DNA from: Paraburkholderia sp. FT54 | Lineage (GTDB): Bacteria > Pseudomonadota > Gammaproteobacteria > Burkholderiales > Burkholderiaceae | Direction of reading: 5' to 3' | Assembly (NCBI RefSeq): GCF_031585635.1 | Contig: NZ_CP134197.1 | Span: forward strand, 806,001 to 870,000 | Length of the DNA stretch: 64,000 nt | Shown: positions 18,104 to 26,728 of the stretch, one piece after another | Layout: each line of letters begins with the position of its first letter | Numbering within the stretch: the first letter of the stretch is position 1 | Notes under the pieces: model-generated | What the model was told of the DNA's origin: nothing | The model's database searches: none | What the model saw: only the letters and a program-made list of their open reading frames with translations | Translations under genes and position numbers: made by a program

Positions 18104-19072
18104 CTAGTCCCCGACTTTCAGAAGAACTTTTCCGCCTCGCTCCTGATGGGAGATTGCGGCGCCGATTTCCTCGAGCCGATATGTTGCGGCCACTGGAATT
18201 GCAACTTCGCCTGCGGCCACCATCTTCGACGCCTCCAGGATGGCGCCAGGAATCTGTCCGGCAAAGTCCGGATTGCCCAAAGAAAAGCCACGAATGGTGA
18301 GGTCATTGAAGATGACGTCGAAAGGGCTTACTGCAATGGCCGAAAAGCTCGGGGCAGCGTACGACACTAGTGTGCCTCGAGGGCCCAGCAGCTTCGCCAG
18401 TCGGCCAGCCGCCTCGCCGCTGACAGCATCCAGTGCAAGCTGCACGCGTTTTCCGCCCAGCGCCGCGGTCATTTTCGCCGGCGCGTCTTCATCGTCGAGC
18501 AAGACCAGTTCGCATCCCGCTTCTCGCGCGGTATTCATAGCCTCGGCGCGGCGCACCAGTCCGAGCGTCTTGACACCTCTTCGTTTGGCGAAGCCGACTA
18601 TCCAGCGCGCTATGGCCGAGTTCGCCGCGTTGATTGCAATCCAATCGTCCGCCTGAAGGTGCACGTATGTCTCGAGCAGCAGATGCGCGGTAGGCGGATT
18701 GATATTCAGCATCGCCAACTGATGAGGGTCGGCATCGGCGGGAAGCACGACTATGCCGTCCACGTCGACGACCATTCGCTCGCGCCAGGTAAAGCTGCCC
18801 ATCGGGAGCGTCACGCGATCGCCGACTTTGACGTTGCCAACTCCGGCACCCACCTCCAGCACGCGCCCCGCACCCTCGTTGCCGATCACGGACGGCAACT
18901 CCGGATGCAGCGGATACAAGCCCCGCGCGACGAGAATATCGCTGAAGTTGATCGGGGCATAGTCGACCGCGACCATCACCTGGCCCGCGCCCGGACTGGC
19001 GGGTTCGGGCAACTCACGGAATTCAAGTCCCGTTGCAGGGTCGCCATATGCGGTGAGCACAATACCTTTCAT
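18104..19072 (-). CDS. zinc-less MDR alcohol dehydrogenase / quinone reductase-like
   Basis: 322-aa medium-chain dehydrogenase/reductase, likely NADPH-dependent. The N-terminal GroES-like part (GAGQVMVAVDYAPINFSDILVARG, in the usual place) and a Rossmann fold with SAIARWIVGFAKRRG followed by LGLVRRAEAM are clear. It lacks the Cys/His ligands of zinc alcohol dehydrogenases, so it is closer to quinone oxidoreductases and enoyl reductases. First of several oxidoreductases in this stretch, all leftward except the TetR gene. Substrate not predictable. Confidence 0.88.
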   Translation of the reverse strand: MKGIVLTAYGDPATGLEFRELPEPASPGAGQVMVAVDYAPINFSDILVARGLYPLHPELPSVIGNEGAGRVLEVGAGVGNVKVGDRVTLPMGSFTWRERMVVDVDGIVVLPADADPHQLAMLNINPPTAHLLLETYVHLQADDWIAINAANSAIARWIVGFAKRRGVKTLGLVRRAEAMNTAREAGCELVLLDDEDAPAKMTAALGGKRVQLALDAVSGEAAGRLAKLLGPRGTLVSYAAPSFSAIAVSPFDVIFNDLTIRGFSLGNPDFAGQIPGAILEASKMVAAGEVAIPVAATYRLEEIGAAISHQERGGKVLLKVGD

Positions 19073-19109
19073 GATGAAACTCCTCTTCGATGGATACCTA
19101 AGTAAACAT

Positions 19110-19260
19110 GGCGTACGGGTATGCCTTATCGAGCACCGTGTTGCGGAATGTCGTGTATTGCCACTGCATGCCGGCGCTCCGCCAGTTGTGGATGCGCGAC
19201 AAACTCATGTTCAGCATCTTCAGCGAACAAGGCGGCGGCGTCCTTCGTAGCGAGTCCATT
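19110..19260 (-). pseudogene. possible SnoaL-like (NTF2-fold) remnant
   Basis: Downstream of the SDR gene the minus strand reads LVNGLATKDAAALFAEDAEHE, the typical opening helix of SnoaL/NTF2-like proteins, but without a start and with a stop after about 45 residues. It looks like a leftover of a small enzyme gene lost by deletion. Weak evidence. Confidence 0.25.
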
Positions 19261-19265
19261 GACGA

Positions 19266-19997
19266 TCAGATCTGCGCTCTGCCCCCGTCCACGAAGAGTT
19301 CGATGCCCGTGACGAAACTTGAGTCATCCGAAGCGAGAAACAGGGCAGCTTTGGCAACTTCGTCGGCTTCCCCCATGCGTCCCATCGGGATGGTGGATAA
19401 AATTCTCGCCATAGCGTCTGGAGGCTGCTGACCGATAACCGGGGTATCAATCGGCCCCGGGCTAAGGACGTTCGAGCGGATGCGACGATCCTTCAACTCC
19501 ACAGTCCATCCTCTTACGAAATTGCGGATGGCGGCCTTGGTCGCGCCGTATACCCAAAAGGCAGGCGTCCCTTTTGCGCTCGCAACGGAGCCCGTGAGAA
19601 TGATCGATCCACCATTGTTCAGGAGCGGCAGAGCTTTTTGGACGGTGAAAAGCACGCCCTTCACGTTGGTGTTGAACAGTTTGTCGAAATGCGCTTCAGT
19701 AATGTTGCCCAAGGCAGCGAACTCAGCGATGCCAGCGTTGGCAAAGACGATGTCGATTCTTCGCCCTGTGGCGTTGACGTTCTCATAGAGACGATCAAGA
19801 TCATCCAGATTGGCGACGTCTCCCTGAATGCCAGTCACGTTGCCCCCGATGGCCCTTACGGCTTCGTCGAGTTCCTTCTGACGACGGCCAGTGATAAAGA
19901 CGTAGGCGCCCTCGGCGACGAAGAGCTTTGCGGCGGCGAGGCCTATCCCCGACGAGCCGCCGGTGATGACGGCCACCTTTCCCTGCAACTTATCCAT
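19266..19997 (-). CDS. SDR-family oxidoreductase
   Basis: 243-aa classical short-chain dehydrogenase. TGGSSGIGLA binds the NAD(P) phosphate, NAG (FANAGIAEF) is present, and the catalytic Ser-Tyr-Lys are in ILTGSVAS and VYGATKAAI. Arg-rich TGRRQKELDE after beta2 favours NADP. The start at 19997 (MDKLQGKVAV) has GGAG upstream; the open frame extends further but without similarity. Likely quinone or aldehyde/ketone reduction as part of the oxidoreductase cluster. Confidence 0.9.
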   Translation of the reverse strand: MDKLQGKVAVITGGSSGIGLAAAKLFVAEGAYVFITGRRQKELDEAVRAIGGNVTGIQGDVANLDDLDRLYENVNATGRRIDIVFANAGIAEFAALGNITEAHFDKLFNTNVKGVLFTVQKALPLLNNGGSIILTGSVASAKGTPAFWVYGATKAAIRNFVRGWTVELKDRRIRSNVLSPGPIDTPVIGQQPPDAMARILSTIPMGRMGEADEVAKAALFLASDDSSFVTGIELFVDGGRAQI

Positions 19998-20161
19998 AGC
20001 GACTACTCCGTTGATTGCCAATTCCGTTTGGCAGCGCCTCCGAGCTGGCGGTCGGCTGCCAAAAATAGCCGAGCTCCCATGCGCGGCTGCATTCGAGGCT
20101 GGTTTGCGCGTACCAACCAACGCCGGCCAGTCAGTCGATCATCTCCGTGGCCGTCCGGCGG

Positions 20162-21017
20162 CTAGACCTCGAACCGGAACGCCGCCCCGTCGCGCTTCAC
20201 ATGTCCAGCTGTCGGCGCGGCATAGTGAGTGCCGATGACCAGGATCGGCTGGTCGGCCCATTCGGCGAACATCTTCGCGCGGGTGGTCGCCGCGGCCTGG
20301 ACGTCGCTGTCGAGGCTCGTGGCCCAAGCGGGGTGCGCCATCTGGCAAGGATGGTGAGCAATGTCGCCGGTGATCACCGCGCTGCCCTTCCGATTCGATC
20401 ACCACGCTGACATGGCCGGGCGTGTGGCCAGGGGTTGGCCTCAGGCAGATCTCAGGCGAGACGCGGTGGTCCATCTCCACCAGTTCGGCCAGGCCGGCGT
20501 CGAAGATCGGCCGTACGCTGTCTCCCATGATCGCCCGCTGCTCCTCGTCGCCCTCGTTGCTCCAATACTCGAATTCGCGCTTGCCAATCAGGTAGCGTGC
20601 CTTGGGGAAGGTCGGGACCCACTTGCCATGCATCAACATGGTGTTCCAGCCCACGTGGTCTACATGCAGGTGAGTGCAGACCACGGCGTCGACACTGTCG
20701 CGGCTCCATCCCGCATCCGCCAGGTGTTGCAGGAACGGCGTCGCGAGCGGGTTTCCGCCCACCAGATTGCGCGGCTTGTCGTTGCCGATGCACGTGTCGA
20801 CTACCAGCCTCAGCCCCGGCGCCTCAACGAGTAGCGCATGGGCGGATACGTTGAGCGAACCATCCTCGTTGACGAAGTGCGGATAAAGCCAGGGGCTGGC
20901 CTTCAGCGCCTCCGGCGTCGCGTCTCGCAGGAAGAAACCCTCCGGGTCGTGCGGGAAGGAAAACAGCATCTCGACCACGCATGTGATCTTCACCGAGCCC
21001 ACCTGCCAATTCAACAT
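20162..21017 (-). pseudogene. MBL-fold metallo-hydrolase with a frameshift
   Basis: Metallo-beta-lactamase-fold hydrolase related to AttM/AHL-lactonase-like and arylsulfatase-like enzymes. The first 210 residues carry HLHVDH and the third ligand GHTPGH. After VVIESEG the frame is lost: one extra base in the GGG/CCC run at 20385-20387 moves the rest (TGDIAHHPCQ, IGTHYAAPTAGH) into another frame, which then ends in-phase at 20162. Removing one base would restore a normal ~286-residue enzyme with the full zinc-ligand set. Either a recent pseudogene or a sequence error. Confidence 0.8.
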
Positions 21018-21152
21018 AACGACCTCCTCGTGGTTGCATCGCGTCGAGGAAATCTCGTCCGCTCATCGCCTGACCTGCTTCGGCCAAGGCACAGGGATCG
21101 CACCAATGGAACAGGCGCGCGTGGGGCTGTGAATATCCGCCGGTCAGGTCGG

Positions 21153-22121
21153 TCACATCGTCAAAACGACTTTGCCGAACGGCCGATCCTCTATCAGGTG
21201 ACGCAGGGCTTCGCGTGCTTCGGCAAGGGGGTAGATGCTCTCGACGATCGGCTTGACTGATCCGCTTACGATCAACGGGATGATGTGCTGCCACGCAGTG
21301 GCGATCGCGACCGGCGACTGGGCGAACAGGGAAAAACCAGCCATCCGCGCACGCTTCCAGATCAGGTCCGTGACATCGATGGTGGTTCTGCGGCCGGCGG
21401 AGTAGCCCAACGTGATCAGGACACCGTCGCGACCCAGGCTGCTCAACGCCTCACTCGTCACAGCGCTGCCGATGCTCTCGATGACGATATCGACGCCCTT
21501 GCCGGCCGTTATCCGGCGAACGCCATCGGCGAGACCTTCCGCGCTGAGGTCAATCACGTCCTCGAAGCCAAGTTCGCGCGCCCTCGCGGCTTTCGCGGCG
21601 CTGCCAGCTGTAGAGATCACCTTGCCGGCGCCTTGCGCCCGCGCGAGCTGATACGTCGCGTTGCCGACCGACCCGCCGATTCCCGGTGCCAGCACGGTCA
21701 TGCCCGGCTTGAAGCCGGCGTCGGTGAGGCTGATCTGTGCTGTCAGATAGGCAACCGGAATGCTGGCCGCGACGATGTCCCCGATCGCGTCGGGCGACGC
21801 CAGATGTTCCGGCTTCACCAGCAGCCATTCCTGCCAGGTTCCATTCTCACCGACGCCGTAAGGTCCGGTGAACATCACGCGGCTTCCCACCGCGAGCCCG
21901 GAATCGCCGGCGTCCTCGATGACACCGACGCCCTCATTGCCGAGCACCAGCGGCGCCGTGGCTCGAGGATGCCCACCCGACAGGACCGTATGTTCGAGCG
22001 GCGTGACGCCGGCGGCCGTCACGCGAACCAGTACCCGGTCCTTCGCCGTTTGCGGCTTGAGTAATTCGATCTGCCGCAACCCGTCATAACCCGAAAAGGC
22101 TTCCGCTTCGATCACACGCAT
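21153..22121 (-). CDS. NADPH:quinone reductase-like oxidoreductase
   Basis: 322-aa MDR protein without zinc ligands. N-terminal GroES-like half (RVLVRVTAAGVTPLEHTVLSGG), then the nucleotide-binding GIGGSVGNATYQLARAQGAG. Such enzymes reduce quinones or alpha,beta-unsaturated carbonyls with NADPH. I chose the ATG at 22121 (MRVIEAEAFSG) because AAAGGA precedes it. It is transcribed divergently from the TetR gene with a 57-bp operator-like region between them, so it is almost certainly the regulator's target. Confidence 0.9.
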   Translation of the reverse strand: MRVIEAEAFSGYDGLRQIELLKPQTAKDRVLVRVTAAGVTPLEHTVLSGGHPRATAPLVLGNEGVGVIEDAGDSGLAVGSRVMFTGPYGVGENGTWQEWLLVKPEHLASPDAIGDIVAASIPVAYLTAQISLTDAGFKPGMTVLAPGIGGSVGNATYQLARAQGAGKVISTAGSAAKAARARELGFEDVIDLSAEGLADGVRRITAGKGVDIVIESIGSAVTSEALSSLGRDGVLITLGYSAGRRTTIDVTDLIWKRARMAGFSLFAQSPVAIATAWQHIIPLIVSGSVKPIVESIYPLAEAREALRHLIEDRPFGKVVLTM

Positions 22122-22134
22122 TGGTATATCCTTT

Positions 22135-22191
22135 AAAGTAACAGACCTGTACTTAACTTTCATACTAGGTACTGATCTGTTACTTTGTCAA
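22135..22191. promoter_or_regulatory. TetR operator region, copy 1
   Basis: Inverted repeat between divergent oxidoreductase and tetR genes: AAAGTAACAGACCTGTAC on the left, GTACTGATCTGTTACTTTG on the right. A second copy of the same length and end sequences lies at 24507-24563. Promoters of both genes probably overlap it. Confidence 0.7.
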
Positions 22192-22223
22192 CCAGAAAAT
22201 TCGATTCAAAGGAGTTTGCGGAT

Positions 22224-22817
22224 ATGAAGGCAGGAGCCCGACCCCGGCGGGGAGCCCCGCCAAAGGGCGAAATGAGTGCGCGCGAGCGCATCCTCGCGAC
22301 GGCTAGCGACCTGTTCTACCGCGAGGGCATTCGTGCCATCGGCGTCGACACGGTCGTTGAGCGATCCGGGGTGTCGAAGACGAGCCTCTATCGCGTATTC
22401 GACTCCAAGGACGCTTTGATCTCTGCTTTCGCCGCCGAGAAGGATCGGTTGTTCTGGGCCTGGTGGGATGACGTTGAAAAGAAGCACGCCGCGGACCCGC
22501 GCGCTTTGCTGGACGCGTTGCTATCTGGAATCGCGAAGCGGGTTGCGCACCCCGCTTTTCGTGGCTGCCCCTTTCTTAACCTGGTGGCGGAGTTTCCCGA
22601 CGACACCCATCCTGGCCGGGTTATCGCCCGAGACAACAAGGACGAAATGCGCGCGAGGCTCGCCACGATCGTTGCCAGGCTGGGCGCTAGTGATCCCAAC
22701 CGTACCGCGTCGCAGATTGCGCTGCTGATCAACGGCGCATATGTCACTGGACTGATAGCGGACTCGGGTGATCTGAGAGGCGACCTCATTGATGCCGCCA
22801 CGAAATTGTTGGCCTAA
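22224..22817 (+). CDS. TetR-family transcriptional repressor
   Basis: 197-aa regulator. N-terminal helix-turn-helix: SARERILATASDLFYREGIRA then VVERSGVSKTSLYRVFDSKDAL; the C-terminal ligand domain is all-helical. I took the ATG at 22224, preceded by AAAGGAG, instead of an upstream TTG at 22185 that would lie inside the operator. Divergent from the quinone reductase gene, and the operator-like inverted repeat between them is repeated 2.4 kb away before the MaoC gene, so it likely controls both flanking transcripts and itself. Ligand probably an electrophile or quinone, by analogy. Confidence 0.9.
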   Translation: MKAGARPRRGAPPKGEMSARERILATASDLFYREGIRAIGVDTVVERSGVSKTSLYRVFDSKDALISAFAAEKDRLFWAWWDDVEKKHAADPRALLDALLSGIAKRVAHPAFRGCPFLNLVAEFPDDTHPGRVIARDNKDEMRARLATIVARLGASDPNRTASQIALLINGAYVTGLIADSGDLRGDLIDAATKLLA

Positions 22818-22839
22818 TCGAACGCGATCACGAACGCGA

Positions 22840-23718
22840 TCAATTGCCGGAATCGGTTCTTGCCTCGAGTGCGTGGACGACGGCTGCGATGTCGGACTGT
22901 CCGTGCCCCAGCGCCAGCGTCTCACCGAATAGCGCATAGCAGACATCCAATAGCGGCGACGCGACCCCGGCTTCCCTCGCCGCTTCCGCAATCAATCGGT
23001 TGACTTCCAGCACATTGGTGATCGCCCCCTGGACATCGAAGTCACGCGTCACCAGTTTGAGAATTTTCGCGCGTGAGATGTCGCTCGCCATCTGACCGGC
23101 GTCCACGATGACGCGGAACTGCTGCATGTCCAGACTATGCCGCTCGGCAAAATGGGCCGCTTCCGCAAGGCCGGTGACGGTGGTCATCAGAAACAGGTTC
23201 ACCGCGAGCTTCATGAGAAGCCCACTCGGAACCGGGCCGCACACAATCGCCTGATGGCACATTGGCTCGAGCAGACGGCGGATGCTTTCTACGGCCGCGT
23301 CTTCGCCCGCCAGCATCGCCACGAGCTGGCCCGCCTCGGCGGGCTTGCGCGAGCCCGAAACGGGCGCTTCCACGTAGCTGCCGCCGGCGTTGCGAATGTC
23401 GGCTTCGAGTCCGCGAGAGTAGTCGGGCGAAGTCGTGCCCATGTGGACGATCGTGTGGTGCGCAACGTTCGCGCTGAACTGCGATGTGCCACGGCCGAGA
23501 ACGGCGTCGACTGCGTCGCCATCGACCAGCATCATGAATACCACGCGGGTCCGTTTAAATATCTCGGCAGGATTTGTCGCGACGGTTGCGCCCGCCGCTC
23601 GCAAGGGGTCACTCCTGTCAGCGGAACGGTTCCACACAATGAGTTGTGTACCCGCACGGGCCAGATTGAGCGCCATGGGCTGTCCCATGACACCTAAGCC
23701 GATGAAGCCGATGTCCAT
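22840..23718 (-). CDS. 3-hydroxyisobutyrate dehydrogenase-family NAD(P) oxidoreductase
   Basis: 292-aa beta-hydroxyacid dehydrogenase. [16 protein letters not shown] is the dinucleotide-binding signature, [15 protein letters not shown] the substrate loop, and the catalytic Lys lies in [13 protein letters not shown]. The C-terminal helical domain is complete. The ATG at 23718 follows GGAGGT with ideal spacing. Members reduce or oxidise 3-hydroxy acids, tartronate semialdehyde and succinic semialdehyde-like compounds. Convergent with tetR, in the same direction as the MaoC gene upstream, and likely transcribed with it from operator copy 2. Confidence 0.9.
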   Translation of the reverse strand: MDIGFIGLGVMGQPMALNLARAGTQLIVWNRSADRSDPLRAAGATVATNPAEIFKRTRVVFMMLVDGDAVDAVLGRGTSQFSANVAHHTIVHMGTTSPDYSRGLEADIRNAGGSYVEAPVSGSRKPAEAGQLVAMLAGEDAAVESIRRLLEPMCHQAIVCGPVPSGLLMKLAVNLFLMTTVTGLAEAAHFAERHSLDMQQFRVIVDAGQMASDISRAKILKLVTRDFDVQGAITNVLEVNRLIAEAAREAGVASPLLDVCYALFGETLALGHGQSDIAAVVHALEARTDSGN

Positions 23719-23916
23719 TGTCACCTCCATCCCAACGCGGTTGGCGCTTGAGGCCACACGGTCGGATACGTTGCCGCCAATACAAGGAACTGGTTTCGAA
23801 TGCGGAGCGTGCGGATAGGAAGGCAGTACATGATCGACTTTTCCTGCGTGACCTCCGCAATTTCCATCATGAGCATTCTTCTCCCGCAGTCCCGCTTTGC
23901 GGTGTCAACACGAAGG

Positions 23917-24372
23917 TTATTGACGGCGCGGCACGACCATGTTCACGACGTGCACCAGCACGGCCTCGTCGTTCTGGTTCAGCGTAGTCGTTCGGAGCTT
24001 GATCACACCCTGCTCCGGACGGGACTTTGACGGCCGCACCTCAATCACCTCGCACTCGACGCGCAACACATCACCGGGACGCACTGGCCGAGGCCAGCGG
24101 CACTCGTCGAGCCCAGCGCCGACGAAGCCGCCAGCCGGCTTGAGTTCGGTCTCAATCATCAACCGCATCGTCACGGCGGCGGTGTGCCAGCCGCTGGCAG
24201 CCAGTCCACCGAAAATCGAGCGACGCGCCGCCGACTCATCGAGGTGAAAGGGCTGTGGATCGAACTCGGCAGCGAACGCAAGGACCCGCTCCTTGTCGAT
24301 GCGCAGCCGCCCTGAGCCGAACATCTGCCCGACTGAGAAATCTTCCAGATAGCGCTCGTTCAACTGATTCAT
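23917..24372 (-). CDS. MaoC-family (R)-enoyl hydratase-like dehydratase
   Basis: 151-aa single hot-dog-fold protein. The hydratase-2 active-site Asp and His are in AEFDPQPFHLDE, followed by FGGLAASGWHTAA. Acts on enoyl-CoA or related acyl thioesters. It is separated by about 135 bp from operator copy 2; that interval contains the relic of another gene start (see 24382-24493). The following gene is the hydroxyacid dehydrogenase, 198 bp on. Confidence 0.88.
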   Translation of the reverse strand: MNQLNERYLEDFSVGQMFGSGRLRIDKERVLAFAAEFDPQPFHLDESAARRSIFGGLAASGWHTAAVTMRLMIETELKPAGGFVGAGLDECRWPRPVRPGDVLRVECEVIEVRPSKSRPEQGVIKLRTTTLNQNDEAVLVHVVNMVVPRRQ

Positions 24373-24381
24373 GATTCGGTC

Positions 24382-24493
24382 CCAGCCTTATGCAATGGTT
24401 TCGCGCACGAGCCCAATGTCTTCCCCGCACCGCTTTCGACATTGATGATGTCTTGGGACAGCCTGAGAAAGTCTCTGTCTCGATCGCCCGCAT
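24382..24493 (-). pseudogene. truncated oxidoreductase start fused to an unrelated gene end
   Basis: Just downstream of operator copy 2 the minus strand begins MRAIETETFSG, closely matching the start MRVIEAEAFSG of the quinone reductase downstream of operator copy 1. Similarity stops after 11 codons. The sequence then reads GEDIGLVRETIA before a stop in another frame, which looks like the C-terminus of a different gene. I read this as an internal deletion that removed the body of a paralogous oxidoreductase. Confidence 0.5.
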
Positions 24494-24506
24494 GGTTGCT
24501 CATCGC

Positions 24507-24563
24507 AAAGTAACTAACCTGTAACTAATTTTTATAGTACGGACAGGTCTGTTACTTTGTCAA
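24507..24563. promoter_or_regulatory. TetR operator region, copy 2
   Basis: AAAGTAACTAACCTGTAAC on the left and GGACAGGTCTGTTACTTTG on the right, 57 bp end to end, the same length as copy 1 at 22135-22191 and identical over the last 15 bases (CTGTTACTTTGTCAA). It precedes the leftward MaoC-dehydrogenase pair. Confidence 0.7.
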
Positions 24564-25144
24564 GCGAGAAATCGGGAACAGAAGCGGTTCACTGACCGGT
24601 TGACGCTGGACTTCGAAACCATCGCCAAGTCAGGCGGTCAACAATCGGGACCACAATTTCACCAGCGCAAAGTTGAAGCGGCGCATAGAAGATATCGAGT
24701 CAGGCATCAATCGCTATCTCGTGCGGCGCTCGCGACCGCCGATTCGATCTGCGCATCGGACACCGGTGCAGGCGGGTCTTGCAATATGTTATTTCGATGT
24801 CCCGAGCGATCTGAATCGCTCAGATCCGTATCGCGGGACTGGTTTAGCTTGATAGTAAAGCGGCGACTGCTCCGGCCGAAGTCCCACAAGCTATCACAGC
24901 AATCCCCGCCCCGATAACGACCTTCAGATTTCCAACAACCGGCCGTTATTCCAAATGACGTTGAGTCAACGCGTACTCCGCGAGTTCTCAACAAAAGACA
25001 CTAGACCAAAATGAATCGTCGTCTCGGCGCTGGCAGCGATGCTTCGGATCGCGCAGGATGAGTTCGAGCGCATGCATTCTTTCGTGGGACGTCGTCGAAC
25101 GTTTGGCCTCGCGACCAGAATAATCAACCAGGAGTAAGCCAATC
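24564..25144. other. intergenic region, no gene seen
   Basis: 581 bp between operator copy 2 and the lipoprotein gene. Frames are short and unlike any family I know; AGGAG just before 25145 is the ribosome site of the next gene. Confidence 0.5.
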
Positions 25145-25789
25145 ATGCTGTTGGGTCGAATCGCCATCTATAGCGTCGCTGTGTCCATACTCGCCGGATG
25201 CGCGGTGGGCAGAGGAACTGTCGACGTCGCCGCGCCTCAAGGCGCAAACCCTGCGACGGGGAAGTACGTGCGCATTGATTCCGTCCAGGACAAACGCACT
25301 TTTACCGTCGCGCCCCCTAGCGCCGACATGGCGTCACTGGATCCTGATGAAGATTCCAGCGATGCGTCGAAAACTCGCGCGATCGGTCGGAAGAGAAACG
25401 GTTACGGCAAGGCACTCGGCGATGTGGTGCTTCCTGAAGGCAAGACGGTCTCCGGCCTCGTTGAAAGCGCGCTGGCTACTGGCTTTCAGCAGGCGGGTTA
25501 CATCATTGTGAAGCAAGGCGATCCCAACTTTGCCACCGCCGCTCCGGTGACTGCACAAGTAATCGATTTTTGGGCCTGGTTCCAGCCCGGCTTCTGGTCC
25601 GTTACAACCAACCATAAATCAGAACTGCATGTGTCCGGCGATGTCGGCGCTCTTCATGGTGCTCAGACCATCAAGACTCGCGTTAGCGAATCCAAGCAGG
25701 TCGTGGCTTCCGGCGACTGGCGGGAGATTGTGGAAAAAGGCCTGTCAGCGATTACCCTGCAGACAAAGGATCTGGTAAGCGGCAAGTAA
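25145..25789 (+). CDS. predicted outer-membrane lipoprotein of unknown function
   Basis: 214-aa protein with a lipoprotein signal (lipobox LAGC, Cys19) and thus likely anchored to the outer membrane. After the signal the chain is beta-rich: KYVRIDSVQDKRTF and GLVESALATGFQQAGYI resemble YajG-like lipoproteins, where a parsimonious fold binds an adjacent partner. AGGAG precedes the start. It stands alone and its role is unknown; the resemblance to YajG is from pattern only. Confidence 0.8.
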   Translation: MLLGRIAIYSVAVSILAGCAVGRGTVDVAAPQGANPATGKYVRIDSVQDKRTFTVAPPSADMASLDPDEDSSDASKTRAIGRKRNGYGKALGDVVLPEGKTVSGLVESALATGFQQAGYIIVKQGDPNFATAAPVTAQVIDFWAWFQPGFWSVTTNHKSELHVSGDVGALHGAQTIKTRVSESKQVVASGDWREIVEKGLSAITLQTKDLVSGK

Positions 25790-25922
25790 CTCCCTCCAGT
25801 AGCGAATTACGCGGCTCGTCGTGAAGATACATAGGGCGGCGATTTTTACTTCGATACTTCCGGGGAAATTACGCTCGACATTGACGCATGAATTCCAACT
25901 GGAATTCACGCCCCAGCGTCTC

Positions 25923-26666
25923 TCATTCACGTAACAGCAATGCGGCCAGGCCACCTGATAGCCCTGCATTGGGCTTTGCCGGCAACTTCGCGAAACTGCC
26001 AGCCTGCGCGCGCGCCGTGGCGAGCCGGGTCAACGCTTGCGCCTGGCATACTCCGCTCGATACGCCATCGATCACCGGCACCGGCAGCTGGTCCGCCACG
26101 CTGCGCGCCAATCCCGCTAGCGGCGCGCCGGCGAGAATCAGCACGTCGGCGCCATCTTCCTCCACCGCGCGATGACTCAGTTCGACCAGGTGCGCGCCAT
26201 GATCTTCCTGAACCGTACCGGGATCGCGAAGCGGCCGGTCGAGATGACGGATGCCCGCCAGCCGGCCGAGCATGCCGTAACGGTCCACGCATTCGCGATA
26301 CCAGGCCGTGATGCGTCGCGAAATCGCAATGATGCCGATCCGCTGACCGAGTTGGGCGGCGGTCATCAACGCCGCTTCGGTCATGCCGACAACCGGCACG
26401 TCGAGCACTTCACGCAACTCGAGCAGGCCGGGATCGCCGAACGCCGCCACCAGCAGCGCGTCGTATTCGCCCTTGCGCTCGCCGGCAATGTTCGCCACCG
26501 CGTGCGCGCCCAGCAGCGCCTCGAAACGGGTTTCAATGTAGGCGACGCCGCTCGCCGCCGTCGCCATTTCGATCTGTGTATCGGCTAAAGCGACACGACG
26601 CGCTTCAGCTTCAATCAGATCGGTGACGCTCGACGAGATGTTCGGGTTGACGATCAGTAGTTTCAT
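25923..26666 (-). CDS. Asp/Glu/hydantoin racemase-family protein lacking both catalytic cysteines
   Basis: 247-aa protein with the two-domain fold of Asp/Glu and hydantoin racemases (VNPNISSSVTDLI at the N-terminus, AAFGDPGLLELRE, IGIIAISRR). Hydantoin and allantoin racemases use one Cys in each half, in motifs like ACFGDPG and LGCAGM. Here those places read AAFGDPG (Ala75) and LAGAPL (Gly180), so neither base is present. It may have another chemistry or be a binding protein. It follows the GntR gene by 62 bp on the same strand and belongs to the divergent catabolic island. Confidence 0.85.
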   Translation of the reverse strand: MKLLIVNPNISSSVTDLIEAEARRVALADTQIEMATAASGVAYIETRFEALLGAHAVANIAGERKGEYDALLVAAFGDPGLLELREVLDVPVVGMTEAALMTAAQLGQRIGIIAISRRITAWYRECVDRYGMLGRLAGIRHLDRPLRDPGTVQEDHGAHLVELSHRAVEEDGADVLILAGAPLAGLARSVADQLPVPVIDGVSSGVCQAQALTRLATARAQAGSFAKLPAKPNAGLSGGLAALLLRE

Positions 26667-26728
26667 TCACGGTTCCGATCAGGTGCGATGGCGCAATTGC
26701 CATGTTTAAAAGCGAGGCCGATACGCGT

